64,000 nt of DNA from Maledivibacter sp. (GTDB lineage Bacteria; Bacillota; Clostridia; Peptostreptococcales; Caminicellaceae): positions 1 to 64,000 of the forward strand of contig JAOASB010000007.1 in the NCBI GenBank assembly GCA_025210375.1, given 5' to 3'. A program made the position numbers and the translations under genes. Shown one piece after another: positions 9,392 to 17,906 of the stretch. Position 1 is the first letter of the stretch. Every line of letters begins with the position of its first letter. The notes below the pieces were generated by a model. That model did not search any database. It worked only from the letters and a program-made list of their open reading frames with translations, and had not been told where the DNA came from.

Positions 9392-10510
9392 TTGAAAGAG
9401 CTTATGGGAATAATTAACCTTAGTGAAAGTGAAGGTGCAATAAAGGAAATTACTTACAATAGACCCATTGCCACCATACCCATTGCGGGGAGATATAGAG
9501 TTATAGACTATACCTTATCTAATATGGTTAATGCTGGAATACATAATGTGGCCATATTTACTCGGGGGAAAAGCCGATCACTGATGGATCATCTAGGAAC
9601 CGGTAAGGATTGGGATTTAGATAGGAAAATAGATGGGCTATTTGTATTAAATCCAGTAATCAATCTGGATGAAATGATAACAAATAAAGGAGATATAGAG
9701 AATTTTAAGAATCATATGGATTATATTGAGCATAGCAAACAAAAATATGTACTTTTAACTAGAAGCTATATGATTTGCAATGTTAATTATGGTGATGCAC
9801 TTAAATATCATAAAAAAACCGGTGCAGATATTACTATAATCTATAAGAATATGGAAAACCATCACCATAAATTTATAAATTGTGACACATTGAATCTGGA
9901 TGCAAGCAGCAAGGTGATAAGTATAGGAAAAAATACTGGAAAAACAAAATTTTATAATATGTCAATGGAAATGTATATTATGAAAAAGGAATTATTCTTA
10001 GAAATAATTCAAAAAAGTATTTCAACCGGTGAAAGTGAATATTTGAAACAAGCAATTTTTTTAAATATGAAAAATTTAAATGTTAATGCATATCCCTTTA
10101 GAGGATATTTATCATGTATCAATTCCATACAAAATTATTATAAAACCAATATGGAACTATTGGATATAAAGATTTCCCAGGAGTTGTTTTATAAGAATGG
10201 GTTAATCTATACCAAAGTCAAAAACGAACCTCCAACAAAGTATACAGATAGCGCCAAGGTGACAAATTCTATTGTGGCAAATGGCTGTGTAATTAAAGGC
10301 ACTCTGGAAAATAGTATAGTTGGTAGAGGTGTAGTAATCAAAAAGGGAGCTGTTGTCAAGGACAGCATAGTTATGAGCAAAAGTGTTATTGAAGAAAGAG
10401 TTTATCTAAAAAATGTCATCCTCGATAAATATGTTCATATAACAAGGGGAAAGGTGTTATATGGAGATAAAAAAAATTCATTTGTAATTAAGAAAAATAT
10501 GAAGTTATAA
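9392..10510 (+). CDS. glgD: Glucose-1-phosphate adenylyltransferase regulatory subunit
   Basis: The 372-residue paralogue of GlgC keeps the fold (RPIATIPIAGRYRVIDY and the beta-helix tail) but lacks the GGxGxRL pyrophosphoryl motif: its N-terminus reads MGIINLSESEGA. This is the hallmark of Firmicute GlgD, which is known to form a heteromer with GlgC and raise its activity. It starts at TTG with AAAAGGGGG eight bases upstream. The internal ATG at 9404 is a weaker alternative. Confidence 0.93.
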   Translation: MKELMGIINLSESEGAIKEITYNRPIATIPIAGRYRVIDYTLSNMVNAGIHNVAIFTRGKSRSLMDHLGTGKDWDLDRKIDGLFVLNPVINLDEMITNKGDIENFKNHMDYIEHSKQKYVLLTRSYMICNVNYGDALKYHKKTGADITIIYKNMENHHHKFINCDTLNLDASSKVISIGKNTGKTKFYNMSMEMYIMKKELFLEIIQKSISTGESEYLKQAIFLNMKNLNVNAYPFRGYLSCINSIQNYYKTNMELLDIKISQELFYKNGLIYTKVKNEPPTKYTDSAKVTNSIVANGCVIKGTLENSIVGRGVVIKKGAVVKDSIVMSKSVIEERVYLKNVILDKYVHITRGKVLYGDKKNSFVIKKNMKL

Positions 10511-10529
10511 AAGACGTGGAGGTATAAAT

Positions 10530-11984
10530 ATGTTGAAAGTATTATATGTGGCATCGGAAGTAGTTCCTTTTGTAAAAACCGGGGGACTAGCAGATGTAGC
10601 ATTTTCTTTACCTAAGGAACTAAGGAATCTGGATATAGACGTCAGAATAATACTTCCAAAGTATTCAAAAATACATGAAATATTCAAGAAGGCCATGACA
10701 TTTCAAAAAAATTTCAATGTACCCGTAGGATGGAGAAAACAATATTGTGGAGTAGAATATTTAGAGTATGAAGGTATACCATTCTATTTTATAGATAATG
10801 AATATTATTTCAAACGAGATGGTATATATGGATTTTATGATGATGGAGAAAGATATTCTTTCTTTTGTAGAGCTGTATTAGAAACCATAGCCAATATAGA
10901 TTTTATACCCCATATTATTCATTGTAATGATTGGCACACTGGGATTTTAAGTACATTGTTAAAGGAACACTATAAAAGCAATCCTTTATACGAAGGAATT
11001 AAGACTATCTTTACTATACATAATCTAAGATATCAAGGGGTATTCCCAAAGGAGATATTAGGAGATTTATTAAGTCTAAGTATGGAATATTACCATGTAA
11101 ATTCCCTTGAGTTTTATGGTGGGGTGAGCTTTATGAAGGGAGGAATTAACTATTCAGATATAGTCACTACAGTTAGCAGCACCTATGCAGGGGAAATACA
11201 GAATCCATATTATGGTGAGAAGCTAGATGGTATTATCAAATTGAGGAAAGAAGACCTATATGGTATTACGAATGGTATAGATTATGAATTATATAATCCC
11301 GAAAGGGATGAGGATATTTTTACAAGGTACAATATTGATTTGCCGGAAGGAAAAAAAGAAAATAAAGTAATGCTTCAAAAACTTTTAAATTTGCCCCAAA
11401 GGAAGGATGTACCCGTAATAGGAATGGTTTCTAGGTTGGCCCATATGAAGGGCCTAGACCTATTATTACATGTATTGGATGAACTAATGACCGAAGATAT
11501 TCAAATGATTATTTTGGGAACTGGAGAGCCCTATTTTGAATCCAGGCTGAGGGAATATGCAAGCAAATATTCAAATAAAATTGCTATCAATATTCTATTT
11601 GATGAAGCCCTTGCCCATAAAATTTATGCCGCTTCTGATATGTTCTTAATGCCATCTAAATTTGAACCCTGTGGACTTGGTCAGTTAATAGCATTAAGAT
11701 ACGGAGCAATCCCTATTGTAAGAGAAACAGGGGGGCTAAAGGATACCATAATTTCATACAATGAATATACCCATGAAGGGAATGGATTCAGCTTTACCAA
11801 CTATAATGCCCACGATATGCTTTATACAATAAAAAGAGCATTGGGACTTTATAGAGATGAAAATACATGGATGAGAATAGTAACTAATGCCATGAAGGAA
11901 GACTATAGCTGGAAAAATTCAGCTAAGATTTATAAGGATTTGTATGAGAAGGTATATAAAAGGGAGTTGGTTTTATGGGACTGA
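10530..11984 (+). CDS. glgA: Glycogen synthase (ADP-glucose, GT5)
   Basis: The 484-residue glucosyltransferase adds glucose from ADP-glucose to the glycogen non-reducing end. The KTGGLADV ADP-glucose motif is at residues 17-24. The GT-B C-terminal half has GMVSRLAHMKGLDLL, and the catalytic loop near residues 380-390 reads KFEPCGLGQL, giving the expected Glu. ATG follows TGGAGG. It starts 19 bp after glgD and overlaps glgP by 10 bp, so translation is coupled. Confidence 0.95.
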   Translation: MLKVLYVASEVVPFVKTGGLADVAFSLPKELRNLDIDVRIILPKYSKIHEIFKKAMTFQKNFNVPVGWRKQYCGVEYLEYEGIPFYFIDNEYYFKRDGIYGFYDDGERYSFFCRAVLETIANIDFIPHIIHCNDWHTGILSTLLKEHYKSNPLYEGIKTIFTIHNLRYQGVFPKEILGDLLSLSMEYYHVNSLEFYGGVSFMKGGINYSDIVTTVSSTYAGEIQNPYYGEKLDGIIKLRKEDLYGITNGIDYELYNPERDEDIFTRYNIDLPEGKKENKVMLQKLLNLPQRKDVPVIGMVSRLAHMKGLDLLLHVLDELMTEDIQMIILGTGEPYFESRLREYASKYSNKIAINILFDEALAHKIYAASDMFLMPSKFEPCGLGQLIALRYGAIPIVRETGGLKDTIISYNEYTHEGNGFSFTNYNAHDMLYTIKRALGLYRDENTWMRIVTNAMKEDYSWKNSAKIYKDLYEKVYKRELVLWD

Positions 11985-14410
11985 CCAAGGAGAAGTTTAA
12001 GGCTGATTTTATAAAAAAAGTAGAGTCTGAAAGAGCAAATAGTATTGAAGAAGCTTCGGACTTAGATAAATATTATGCTTTAGCCAGCCTTATAAAAGAT
12101 TATATATGTGAAAATTGGGTAAAGACCAATACAAAATATATCAGTAATAAAGAAAAGCAGGTATACTATTTTTCTATGGAATTCCTTATTGGAAAGCTCC
12201 TCGTAAATAATCTCATAAATCTGGGAATAAAGGATACTTGTGTACATGGTTTAAAGGAGTTAGGCATAGATTTGGAAAAAATCAAAGAAATCGAAAGAGA
12301 CCCGGGCTTGGGAAATGGTGGGCTTGGAAGATTGGCGGCATGTTTTTTAGATTCCATGGCTTCTATTGGTATATCAGGTCATGGCTGTGGAATAAGATAT
12401 AAATACGGTCTTTTTGAACAAAAAATAATAGATGGATATCAAGTAGAGTTTCCAGACAAATGGCTTCAAAATGAAAATGTGTGGGAGATAAAAAGAACAA
12501 GTAAGGCTGTGGAGGTTAAATTTGGAGGCGAAGTAAGGGCTATAAATGAAAAAGGGAGACTGAAATTTATCCATGAAAACTATGAGTCCATATTAGCAGT
12601 TCCATATGATACACCCATAGTGGGATATGAAAATAATATAGTCGATACCCTAAGACTCTGGAGTGCAGAAGCTCAAAAAAAGGAATTCGACTATTCTTCA
12701 TTTAGTAGGGGAGAGTATTTAAAAGCCTTTGAACATAAGCATTCCATTGAATCAATTTCCCAGGTTCTATATCCAGATGATTCCTATGAAGAGGGAAGAA
12801 TTTTAAGATTAAAGCAGGAGTACTTTTTAGTTTCTGCTGGTATACAAAGCATTATTAGGACATTTAAAAAGCTAGAAAAGCCAATAGAAGCTTTCCATGA
12901 ATATGTGGCAATACATATAAATGATACCCATCCAGCATTGGCTATACCTGAACTCATGAGGATACTCATGGATGAAGAAGGCATGGCATGGGAAGAAGCT
13001 TGGAAGGTGACTACTAAAACAATGTCCTATACTAATCATACTATTATGGCAGAGGCTTCAGAAAAATGGAATATAGATATGTTCAAAGCCTTGCTTCCAC
13101 GTATATTCATGATCATAAAGGAGATAAACGAAAGATTTTGTAGGACTTTATGGGATAAAGGGTATACCAATGACTTTGATAAAATAGCACAAATGGCAAT
13201 AATATCCTATGGACAGATTAGGATGGCCCATTTAGCTATTGTAGGAAGTCATAGTGTAAATGGTGTAGCTAAATTACACACTGAAATATTAAAAAAACAA
13301 GAATTTGTAGATTTTTATAATATATATCCTAAAAGATTTAATAATAAGACCAATGGAATCACCCATAGAAGATGGCTTCTACAATGTAATCCTGAGTTGG
13401 CAGATCTAATAACAGATACCATAGGAGAGATATGGATAGCTTTGCCCATGAAGTTAAGAAGGTTATTAAGATATAGAAATGATCCTGGATTTCAAGAAAA
13501 AATTTATAAAATAAAACAAAACAATAAGTATAGATTAGCAAATATTATTAGGGATAAGTATGCAATAAATGTAGACCCAGAATCTATTTTTGATATACAG
13601 GCAAAGAGGCTTCATGAGTATAAAAGACAAAAGTTAAATCTATTACACATAATGTATCTGTACGATAGGCTTATTGAAAATCCAGACCTCGATATAGTTC
13701 CTAGGACCTTCATATTTGCCGGAAAAGCTGCACCGGGATATTATATAGCAAAACAGACCATAAAGTTAATTAATACTTTAGCTTACAAAATAAATAATGA
13801 TAAAAGAATCAAAGATAAGCTAAAGGTTGTATTTATGGAGAATTATGGAGTAACCTTGGCACAGCAGATAATTCCAGGAGCTAATGTAAGTGAGCAATTA
13901 TCAACAACAACTAAGGAAGCATCTGGAACAGGGAATATGAAATTTATGATGAATGGAGCGATTACAATAGCAACCCTTGATGGTGCTAATGTTGAAATAA
14001 AGGATGTTGTAGGAAAAGAAAATATAGTTATATTTGGGCTAAAGGAAAAAGAGATATTTGAACTATATAGTAGTGGAACATATAACTCTATAGATTTATA
14101 TAATGATGATATAAGGCTAAAAACTGTAATAGATAGGCTTATAAATGGATTTTTCCCCGTAAAGCATGAAGAGTTTTTAATCATATATGATTCCCTTCTT
14201 AAGCATAATGATGAATACTTTGTATTAAAGGATTTTGATTCCTATGTTAAGGCTCAAGAGAGAATAGATGAGTTATATAGAGAAAAATCCAAATGGCTCG
14301 AAATGTCCATAATAAACATAGGTTCATCGGGAATATTTTCAAGTGATAGGACAATATATGAATATGCTTCTAGTGTATGGGATATAAAACTATTTAGTAA
14401 TTATTTTTGA
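11975..14410 (+). CDS. glgP: Glycogen/maltodextrin phosphorylase
   Basis: The 811-residue GT35 enzyme releases glucose-1-phosphate from glycogen by phosphorolysis. GNGGLGRLAACFLDS lies near residue 110, and the pyridoxal-phosphate lysine region reads ASGTGNMKFMMNGA near residue 650. Length and motifs are complete. The start ATG lies inside the end of glgA, preceded by AAGGGAG. Its presence shows that the operon both builds and mobilises glycogen. Confidence 0.95.
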   Translation: MGLTKEKFKADFIKKVESERANSIEEASDLDKYYALASLIKDYICENWVKTNTKYISNKEKQVYYFSMEFLIGKLLVNNLINLGIKDTCVHGLKELGIDLEKIKEIERDPGLGNGGLGRLAACFLDSMASIGISGHGCGIRYKYGLFEQKIIDGYQVEFPDKWLQNENVWEIKRTSKAVEVKFGGEVRAINEKGRLKFIHENYESILAVPYDTPIVGYENNIVDTLRLWSAEAQKKEFDYSSFSRGEYLKAFEHKHSIESISQVLYPDDSYEEGRILRLKQEYFLVSAGIQSIIRTFKKLEKPIEAFHEYVAIHINDTHPALAIPELMRILMDEEGMAWEEAWKVTTKTMSYTNHTIMAEASEKWNIDMFKALLPRIFMIIKEINERFCRTLWDKGYTNDFDKIAQMAIISYGQIRMAHLAIVGSHSVNGVAKLHTEILKKQEFVDFYNIYPKRFNNKTNGITHRRWLLQCNPELADLITDTIGEIWIALPMKLRRLLRYRNDPGFQEKIYKIKQNNKYRLANIIRDKYAINVDPESIFDIQAKRLHEYKRQKLNLLHIMYLYDRLIENPDLDIVPRTFIFAGKAAPGYYIAKQTIKLINTLAYKINNDKRIKDKLKVVFMENYGVTLAQQIIPGANVSEQLSTTTKEASGTGNMKFMMNGAITIATLDGANVEIKDVVGKENIVIFGLKEKEIFELYSSGTYNSIDLYNDDIRLKTVIDRLINGFFPVKHEEFLIIYDSLLKHNDEYFVLKDFDSYVKAQERIDELYREKSKWLEMSIINIGSSGIFSSDRTIYEYASSVWDIKLFSNYF

Positions 14411-14433
14411 AATCCTAAGGAGTGCAGTGGCAG

Positions 14434-16332
14434 TTGAGTAATGATTTAATAAAATGGGAGAATTATATTTATAGTGGAAATGATTTAGGAGCAACTTATA
14501 ATAAAGCATTTACAGTATTTAAGGTTTGGGCACCAACCAGGGATGATGTAAAAACCATAATATATGAAAGCTATGATGATAAACAAGGAAAAGCATATCC
14601 CATGATCAGGGATGAAAATGGGATATGGTTTTTAAGGTTAGAAGGTGATTATAGTAATAAATATTATAATTATCTAGTGCTTGCAAATGGAAAAGAAATC
14701 GAGACACCAGACCCTTATACCAAGGGAGCAGCTGTAAATGGAAGTAAAGGAATGATAGTAGATTTTCAATTAATTAATCCCAAGGGATGGGATAACCATT
14801 TAATGCCTAAACCTATAGAAAGTACTCAATCAATAATATATGAAATGCACATAAGGGATTTCTCTATCGATAGAAATTCGGGTATAAAAAATAAAGGTAA
14901 GTATTTGGCATTCACAGAAAAGGGGACTAAATCAATAGATGGTTTAGCAACAGGATTAGATCATCTATTAGAACTTGGAATTACCCATCTTCATTTATTA
15001 CCAGTCTTTGATTTTTCAAGTATAGATGAAACAAAGGAAGGTGAGTATAACTGGGGATATGACCCCTATCTATATAATGTGCTTGAAGGGTCATATTCTA
15101 CAAATCCATACGATGGAGCAGTTAGGATCAAAGAATTTAAAGAGATGATAATAAAGCTACATGAAAGTGGAATAAGGATCATTATGGATGTTGTATATAA
15201 TCACACATTTAATATAGAAAAAAGTCCCTTTGAAATACTGGTACCTAATTACTATTATCGAAGAAATATAAATGGTATATATACAAATGGTTCAGGCTGT
15301 GGAAATGAAACGGCCTCAGAAAAACCCATGATGAGGAAATTTATATTAGATTCCCTAAAGTACTGGGCTAAAGAATATAAAATCGATGGTTTCAGATTTG
15401 ATCTGATGGCCTTACATGATATAGACACAATGAAGGAAATAAGTAAAGAGTTAAAGAAAATTAATCCCCATATTTTAATTTATGGAGAGCCGTGGACAGG
15501 GGGAGATTCATCCCTTGACTACGAATTGCAGTTTAGGAAAGGGAAACAAAGAGGTACTGAGATAGCTTTATTTAATGATGATTTCAGGAATTCCATAAAA
15601 GGAGATAATGATGGAATACAGAGAGGCTTTATTAATGGAGCCTCAGGATTAAAAAGTGAGATTAAAAAGGGAATTGCTGGGAGCATAGACTATAATTTTG
15701 AATTAAAAGGATTCGCTCAGGAGCCTAGTGAGACCATAAATTATGTAAGCTCCCATGATAATCTAATCCTGTTTGATAAAATTTTGAAGAGTAATGGATA
15801 TGCTACCGATGAAGAAAGGGAAAGGATGAATAGATTGGCATTATCTATCATACTTACCTCCCAAGGTATACCCTTTATACAGGGGGGAACAGAATTTTTA
15901 AGAACCAAGAAGGGTAATCATAATAGCTATAATTCAGGAGATAGTATAAATGGTATAGATTGGAATAGAAAAAAATATTATTCTGACACATATGAATATA
16001 TAAAAAATCTAGTTGCCCTTAGAAAAAGTCAGAAAGTTATGGCATTAGATAGAGGTGAAAAGATAAGAAAAAGTCTTGAATTTTTAGATTCTCCGGATAA
16101 AACCGTTGCATATACTTTGACATCTCCCTATAAAGAGGATTATAGCCCCATGGTTATAGCCCATAATTCAAATAGAGATGAAGTGAAAATCAAGCTTCCC
16201 TTAAGGGGAGAATGGAAGGTTATTGCAAATGAATCTGAAGTAAATGTAAGGGGTATGTCAAGGGGCGTAAAATATTTTATTGATGAAGCAATCATTGCTC
16301 CCTTATCAACCTATATATTATATAAAGTATAA
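14434..16332 (+). CDS. pulA: Type I pullulanase, intracellular debranching enzyme
   Basis: The enzyme hydrolyses alpha-1,6 branches, here presumably glycogen branches after GlgP trims the chains. It has a short N-terminal CBM48-like domain, the type I signature YNWGYDP, VVYNHTF, DGFRFDLMALHD, IYGEPWTGG and YVSSHDN. There is no signal peptide or starch-binding module, so it is cytoplasmic. The TTG start is preferred because AAGGAG lies 11 bases upstream. The in-frame GTG at 14422 overlaps that ribosome site and is less likely. It lies 23 bp after glgP and closes the operon. Confidence 0.9.
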   Translation: MSNDLIKWENYIYSGNDLGATYNKAFTVFKVWAPTRDDVKTIIYESYDDKQGKAYPMIRDENGIWFLRLEGDYSNKYYNYLVLANGKEIETPDPYTKGAAVNGSKGMIVDFQLINPKGWDNHLMPKPIESTQSIIYEMHIRDFSIDRNSGIKNKGKYLAFTEKGTKSIDGLATGLDHLLELGITHLHLLPVFDFSSIDETKEGEYNWGYDPYLYNVLEGSYSTNPYDGAVRIKEFKEMIIKLHESGIRIIMDVVYNHTFNIEKSPFEILVPNYYYRRNINGIYTNGSGCGNETASEKPMMRKFILDSLKYWAKEYKIDGFRFDLMALHDIDTMKEISKELKKINPHILIYGEPWTGGDSSLDYELQFRKGKQRGTEIALFNDDFRNSIKGDNDGIQRGFINGASGLKSEIKKGIAGSIDYNFELKGFAQEPSETINYVSSHDNLILFDKILKSNGYATDEERERMNRLALSIILTSQGIPFIQGGTEFLRTKKGNHNSYNSGDSINGIDWNRKKYYSDTYEYIKNLVALRKSQKVMALDRGEKIRKSLEFLDSPDKTVAYTLTSPYKEDYSPMVIAHNSNRDEVKIKLPLRGEWKVIANESEVNVRGMSRGVKYFIDEAIIAPLSTYILYKV

Positions 16333-16345
16333 GAGCATAGATATT

Positions 16346-16451
16346 CTATATAGAACCCACCTATAAATCCACATTTTGATTTTTTAAATAGCAAGAGCTT
16401 CAATGCTTTTCAAGGAATAAAAATGCAAAAGATTTATTGGGATTCCTATAG
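16346..16451. repeat. Family 3 MITE-like inverted repeat
   Basis: The left end, CTATA...CCTATAAATC and CATTTTGATTT, is the imperfect inverse of the right end, which runs AAAAGATTTATTGGGATTCC to CTATAG. A second copy lies at 43868-43980. It sits just after pulA. Confidence 0.65.
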
Positions 16452-16513
16452 TTAAAACCATACTTTGAACTCTAGATATATGCTCATTATCCTCAAATTA
16501 GTAAAAACATAGG

Positions 16514-16557
16514 ACTGTATCCTTATCAATACATTGATAAATGATACAGTTTTTTTA
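16514..16557 (+). terminator. Rho-independent terminator, probably of the glycogen operon
   Basis: ACTGTATC (16514-16521) pairs with GATACAGT (16543-16550). An inner stem TTATCAAT/ATTGATAA and a run of seven T's complete it. It lies 180 bp past pulA, beyond the family 3 element. Confidence 0.8.
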
Positions 16558-16652
16558 TTATAAATTTAGACTAGTGTCTACACAGTCTTTCATTCCTTGT
16601 CATACTATGATAGTGAAAACAGAATAAATGGTTTTCCATAAATATCTCCAGG

Positions 16653-16702
16653 TATAGGGGTTTTTATATAGATTTTAACTTATACTATGAAAACCCTATA
16701 TA
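16653..16702. repeat. Family 2 element with internal deletion
   Basis: It begins TATAGGGGTTTTTATA and ends GAAAACCCTATATA as an inverted repeat. The central part of the 104-bp full copies is missing. Confidence 0.6.
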
Positions 16703-16715
16703 GATATGTGACTAA

Positions 16716-16927
16716 GAAAATTAATAAAAAGAAAAGAGAATGACTTCAAGAATTTAGTAAGAAAACTATCTGAAAGATTTATAAAAAATTCGTAGAACTG
16801 ACAGGACGTCAGTTCTTAGGCCATGAGGCATGGACGCTGAACGGGAGCGTTAGAATTTTTCTCAAAGCTTGAAGATAAAGTTTTCTCTAAATTCTTGTCG
16901 GATTGAACGTTCTTTTTATTAATTTTC
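16716..16927. repeat. Family 5 element: 212-bp non-coding unit with 18-bp perfect terminal inverted repeats
   Basis: GAAAATTAATAAAAAGAA (16716-16733) is the exact inverse of 16910-16927. The complementarity continues imperfectly inward (AAGAATTTAGTAAGAAAACT against the region near 16880-16900). The centre has two G+C-rich hairpins, GAACTGAC/GTCAGTTC near 16796-16816 and CGCT/AGCG near 16835-16849. No reading frame is present. The centre stands out from the surrounding A+T-rich DNA. Confidence 0.65.
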
Positions 16928-16989
16928 AAAATCCAACATCTATATTATTGATCTATGGGTAGTATCAATAGAGCATAAAGGGGGGAAGC

Positions 16990-17004
16990 ATGATAGTATT
17001 ATGA
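16990..17004 (+). promoter_or_regulatory. Four-codon leader frame coupled to the next gene
   Basis: A GGGGGAAG ribosome site is followed by ATG at 16990, a four-codon frame (Met-Ile-Val-Leu) and TGA at 17002-17004. That stop overlaps the next gene's ATG (17001) as ATGA. The ribosome site is well spaced for the leader but about 14 bases from the gene's own start. Re-initiation is therefore plausible. Confidence 0.5.
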
Positions 17005-17627
17005 ATAGAAGAAGAGGTTTAAGGCAAATGAAGGACGATTATAAAGATGAGTCAAAAATAATTGATATAGAAGATTATATTGAGGAAAATGATGATAACT
17101 CCGCAGATGAATTAACTAATACTGAAAATAATTCATTAATAGACCCCGCTACACAAGCACCTTCGATTGAGGATCTACTTGAAGAATTTTTTAAAGGAGA
17201 AGATGCAGAAACATTAGAGCAGATGAAAAAACTCTTGGAGGTATTTAAGCAATTAGAGGGCCCTATGAGATTCATACAACAGATACAAGGGCCACTAAGA
17301 TTTATACAGCAAATCCAAGGACCATTAAGATTTATTCAGCAGATACAAGGGCCTTTACAGCTGGTAAGGCAATTACAAGGACCTATACAGATGCAACAAA
17401 TGATGCAAATGCAGCGGCCATTAAGATCGCCAATAAACCAAATAGCTAACAGACAATTTCAGCATCAGGCTCAAAGACAAGTTCAAAGACAGTTTAGTAA
17501 TCAGATTGAAGGAATGCTACAGCAACAGATACAGGGCATGATCCAAAGGCAGATTAAGCAGAAGATACAGCAACAAATACAAAACCAACTACCAAATCTC
17601 TTAAACAATTTTTTTAACAGAAAGTAA
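17001..17627 (+). CDS. Uncharacterised Gln-rich protein with decapeptide repeats
   Basis: I do not recognise this 208-residue protein. Residues 15-85 are acidic and include the helix-forming segment IEDLLEEFFKGED. Residues 87-135 contain four or five tandem ten-residue units of the form GPLRFIQQIQ. Residues 135-208 are almost pure Gln/Arg/Ile/Met, ending LLNNFFNRK. There are no cysteines, signal peptide or membrane segment. The near-identity of the units in DNA suggests recent repeat expansion. A filament, coat or surface-adhesive role is conceivable but unsupported. The ATG at 17001 overlaps a short leader frame. ATG at 17028 is another possible start. Confidence 0.7.
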   Translation: MNRRRGLRQMKDDYKDESKIIDIEDYIEENDDNSADELTNTENNSLIDPATQAPSIEDLLEEFFKGEDAETLEQMKKLLEVFKQLEGPMRFIQQIQGPLRFIQQIQGPLRFIQQIQGPLQLVRQLQGPIQMQQMMQMQRPLRSPINQIANRQFQHQAQRQVQRQFSNQIEGMLQQQIQGMIQRQIKQKIQQQIQNQLPNLLNNFFNRK

Positions 17628-17631
17628 AAAT

Positions 17632-17658
17632 AAATCCAAGGAAATAACCTTGGATTTA
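17632..17658 (+). repeat. First copy of a duplicated terminator hairpin
   Basis: The stem AATCCAAGG/CCTTGGATT with loop AAATAA is identical to the one at 17808-17834, but this copy lacks the T run. A palindromic element separates the two copies. Confidence 0.7.
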
Positions 17659-17659
17659 A

Positions 17660-17776
17660 GCTGCCTAAAAACCCGAATTTCTTCGTTGCTGCTGAAACCA
17701 AGAACCCTTACGTATGTCTATATACGCTGCGGCCTCTCGGTTTCACCACGCCTCGAACTTCAGGTCTTTAGGCAGC
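17660..17776. repeat. 117-bp palindromic element between two terminator copies
   Basis: The left end GCTGCCTAAAAACCCGAA and the right end (inverse GCTGCCTAAAGACCTGAA) match over about 39 bp, through to GAAACC/GGTTTC. The centre is also partly self-complementary around TACGTATGTCTATATACG. The whole could fold as one long hairpin. It is much richer in G+C than its surroundings. I recall similar sequences as dispersed repeats in other Clostridia, but could not check this. Confidence 0.65.
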
Positions 17777-17807
17777 CTGTCATCTTGTAGACTTTGTCTA
17801 CAATCTG

Positions 17808-17841
17808 AATCCAAGGAAATAACCTTGGATTTATTTTTTTG
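17808..17841 (+). terminator. Rho-independent terminator (second hairpin copy)
   Basis: AATCCAAGG pairs with CCTTGGATT, followed by TATTTTTTT. It would end the transcript of the Gln-rich protein gene after reading through the palindromic element. Confidence 0.8.
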
Positions 17842-17906
17842 AATATGGCTCATATCATATGATAAAATGTTTATATATTTTATCATTGTTTGATTGGAGG
17901 ATTCTC

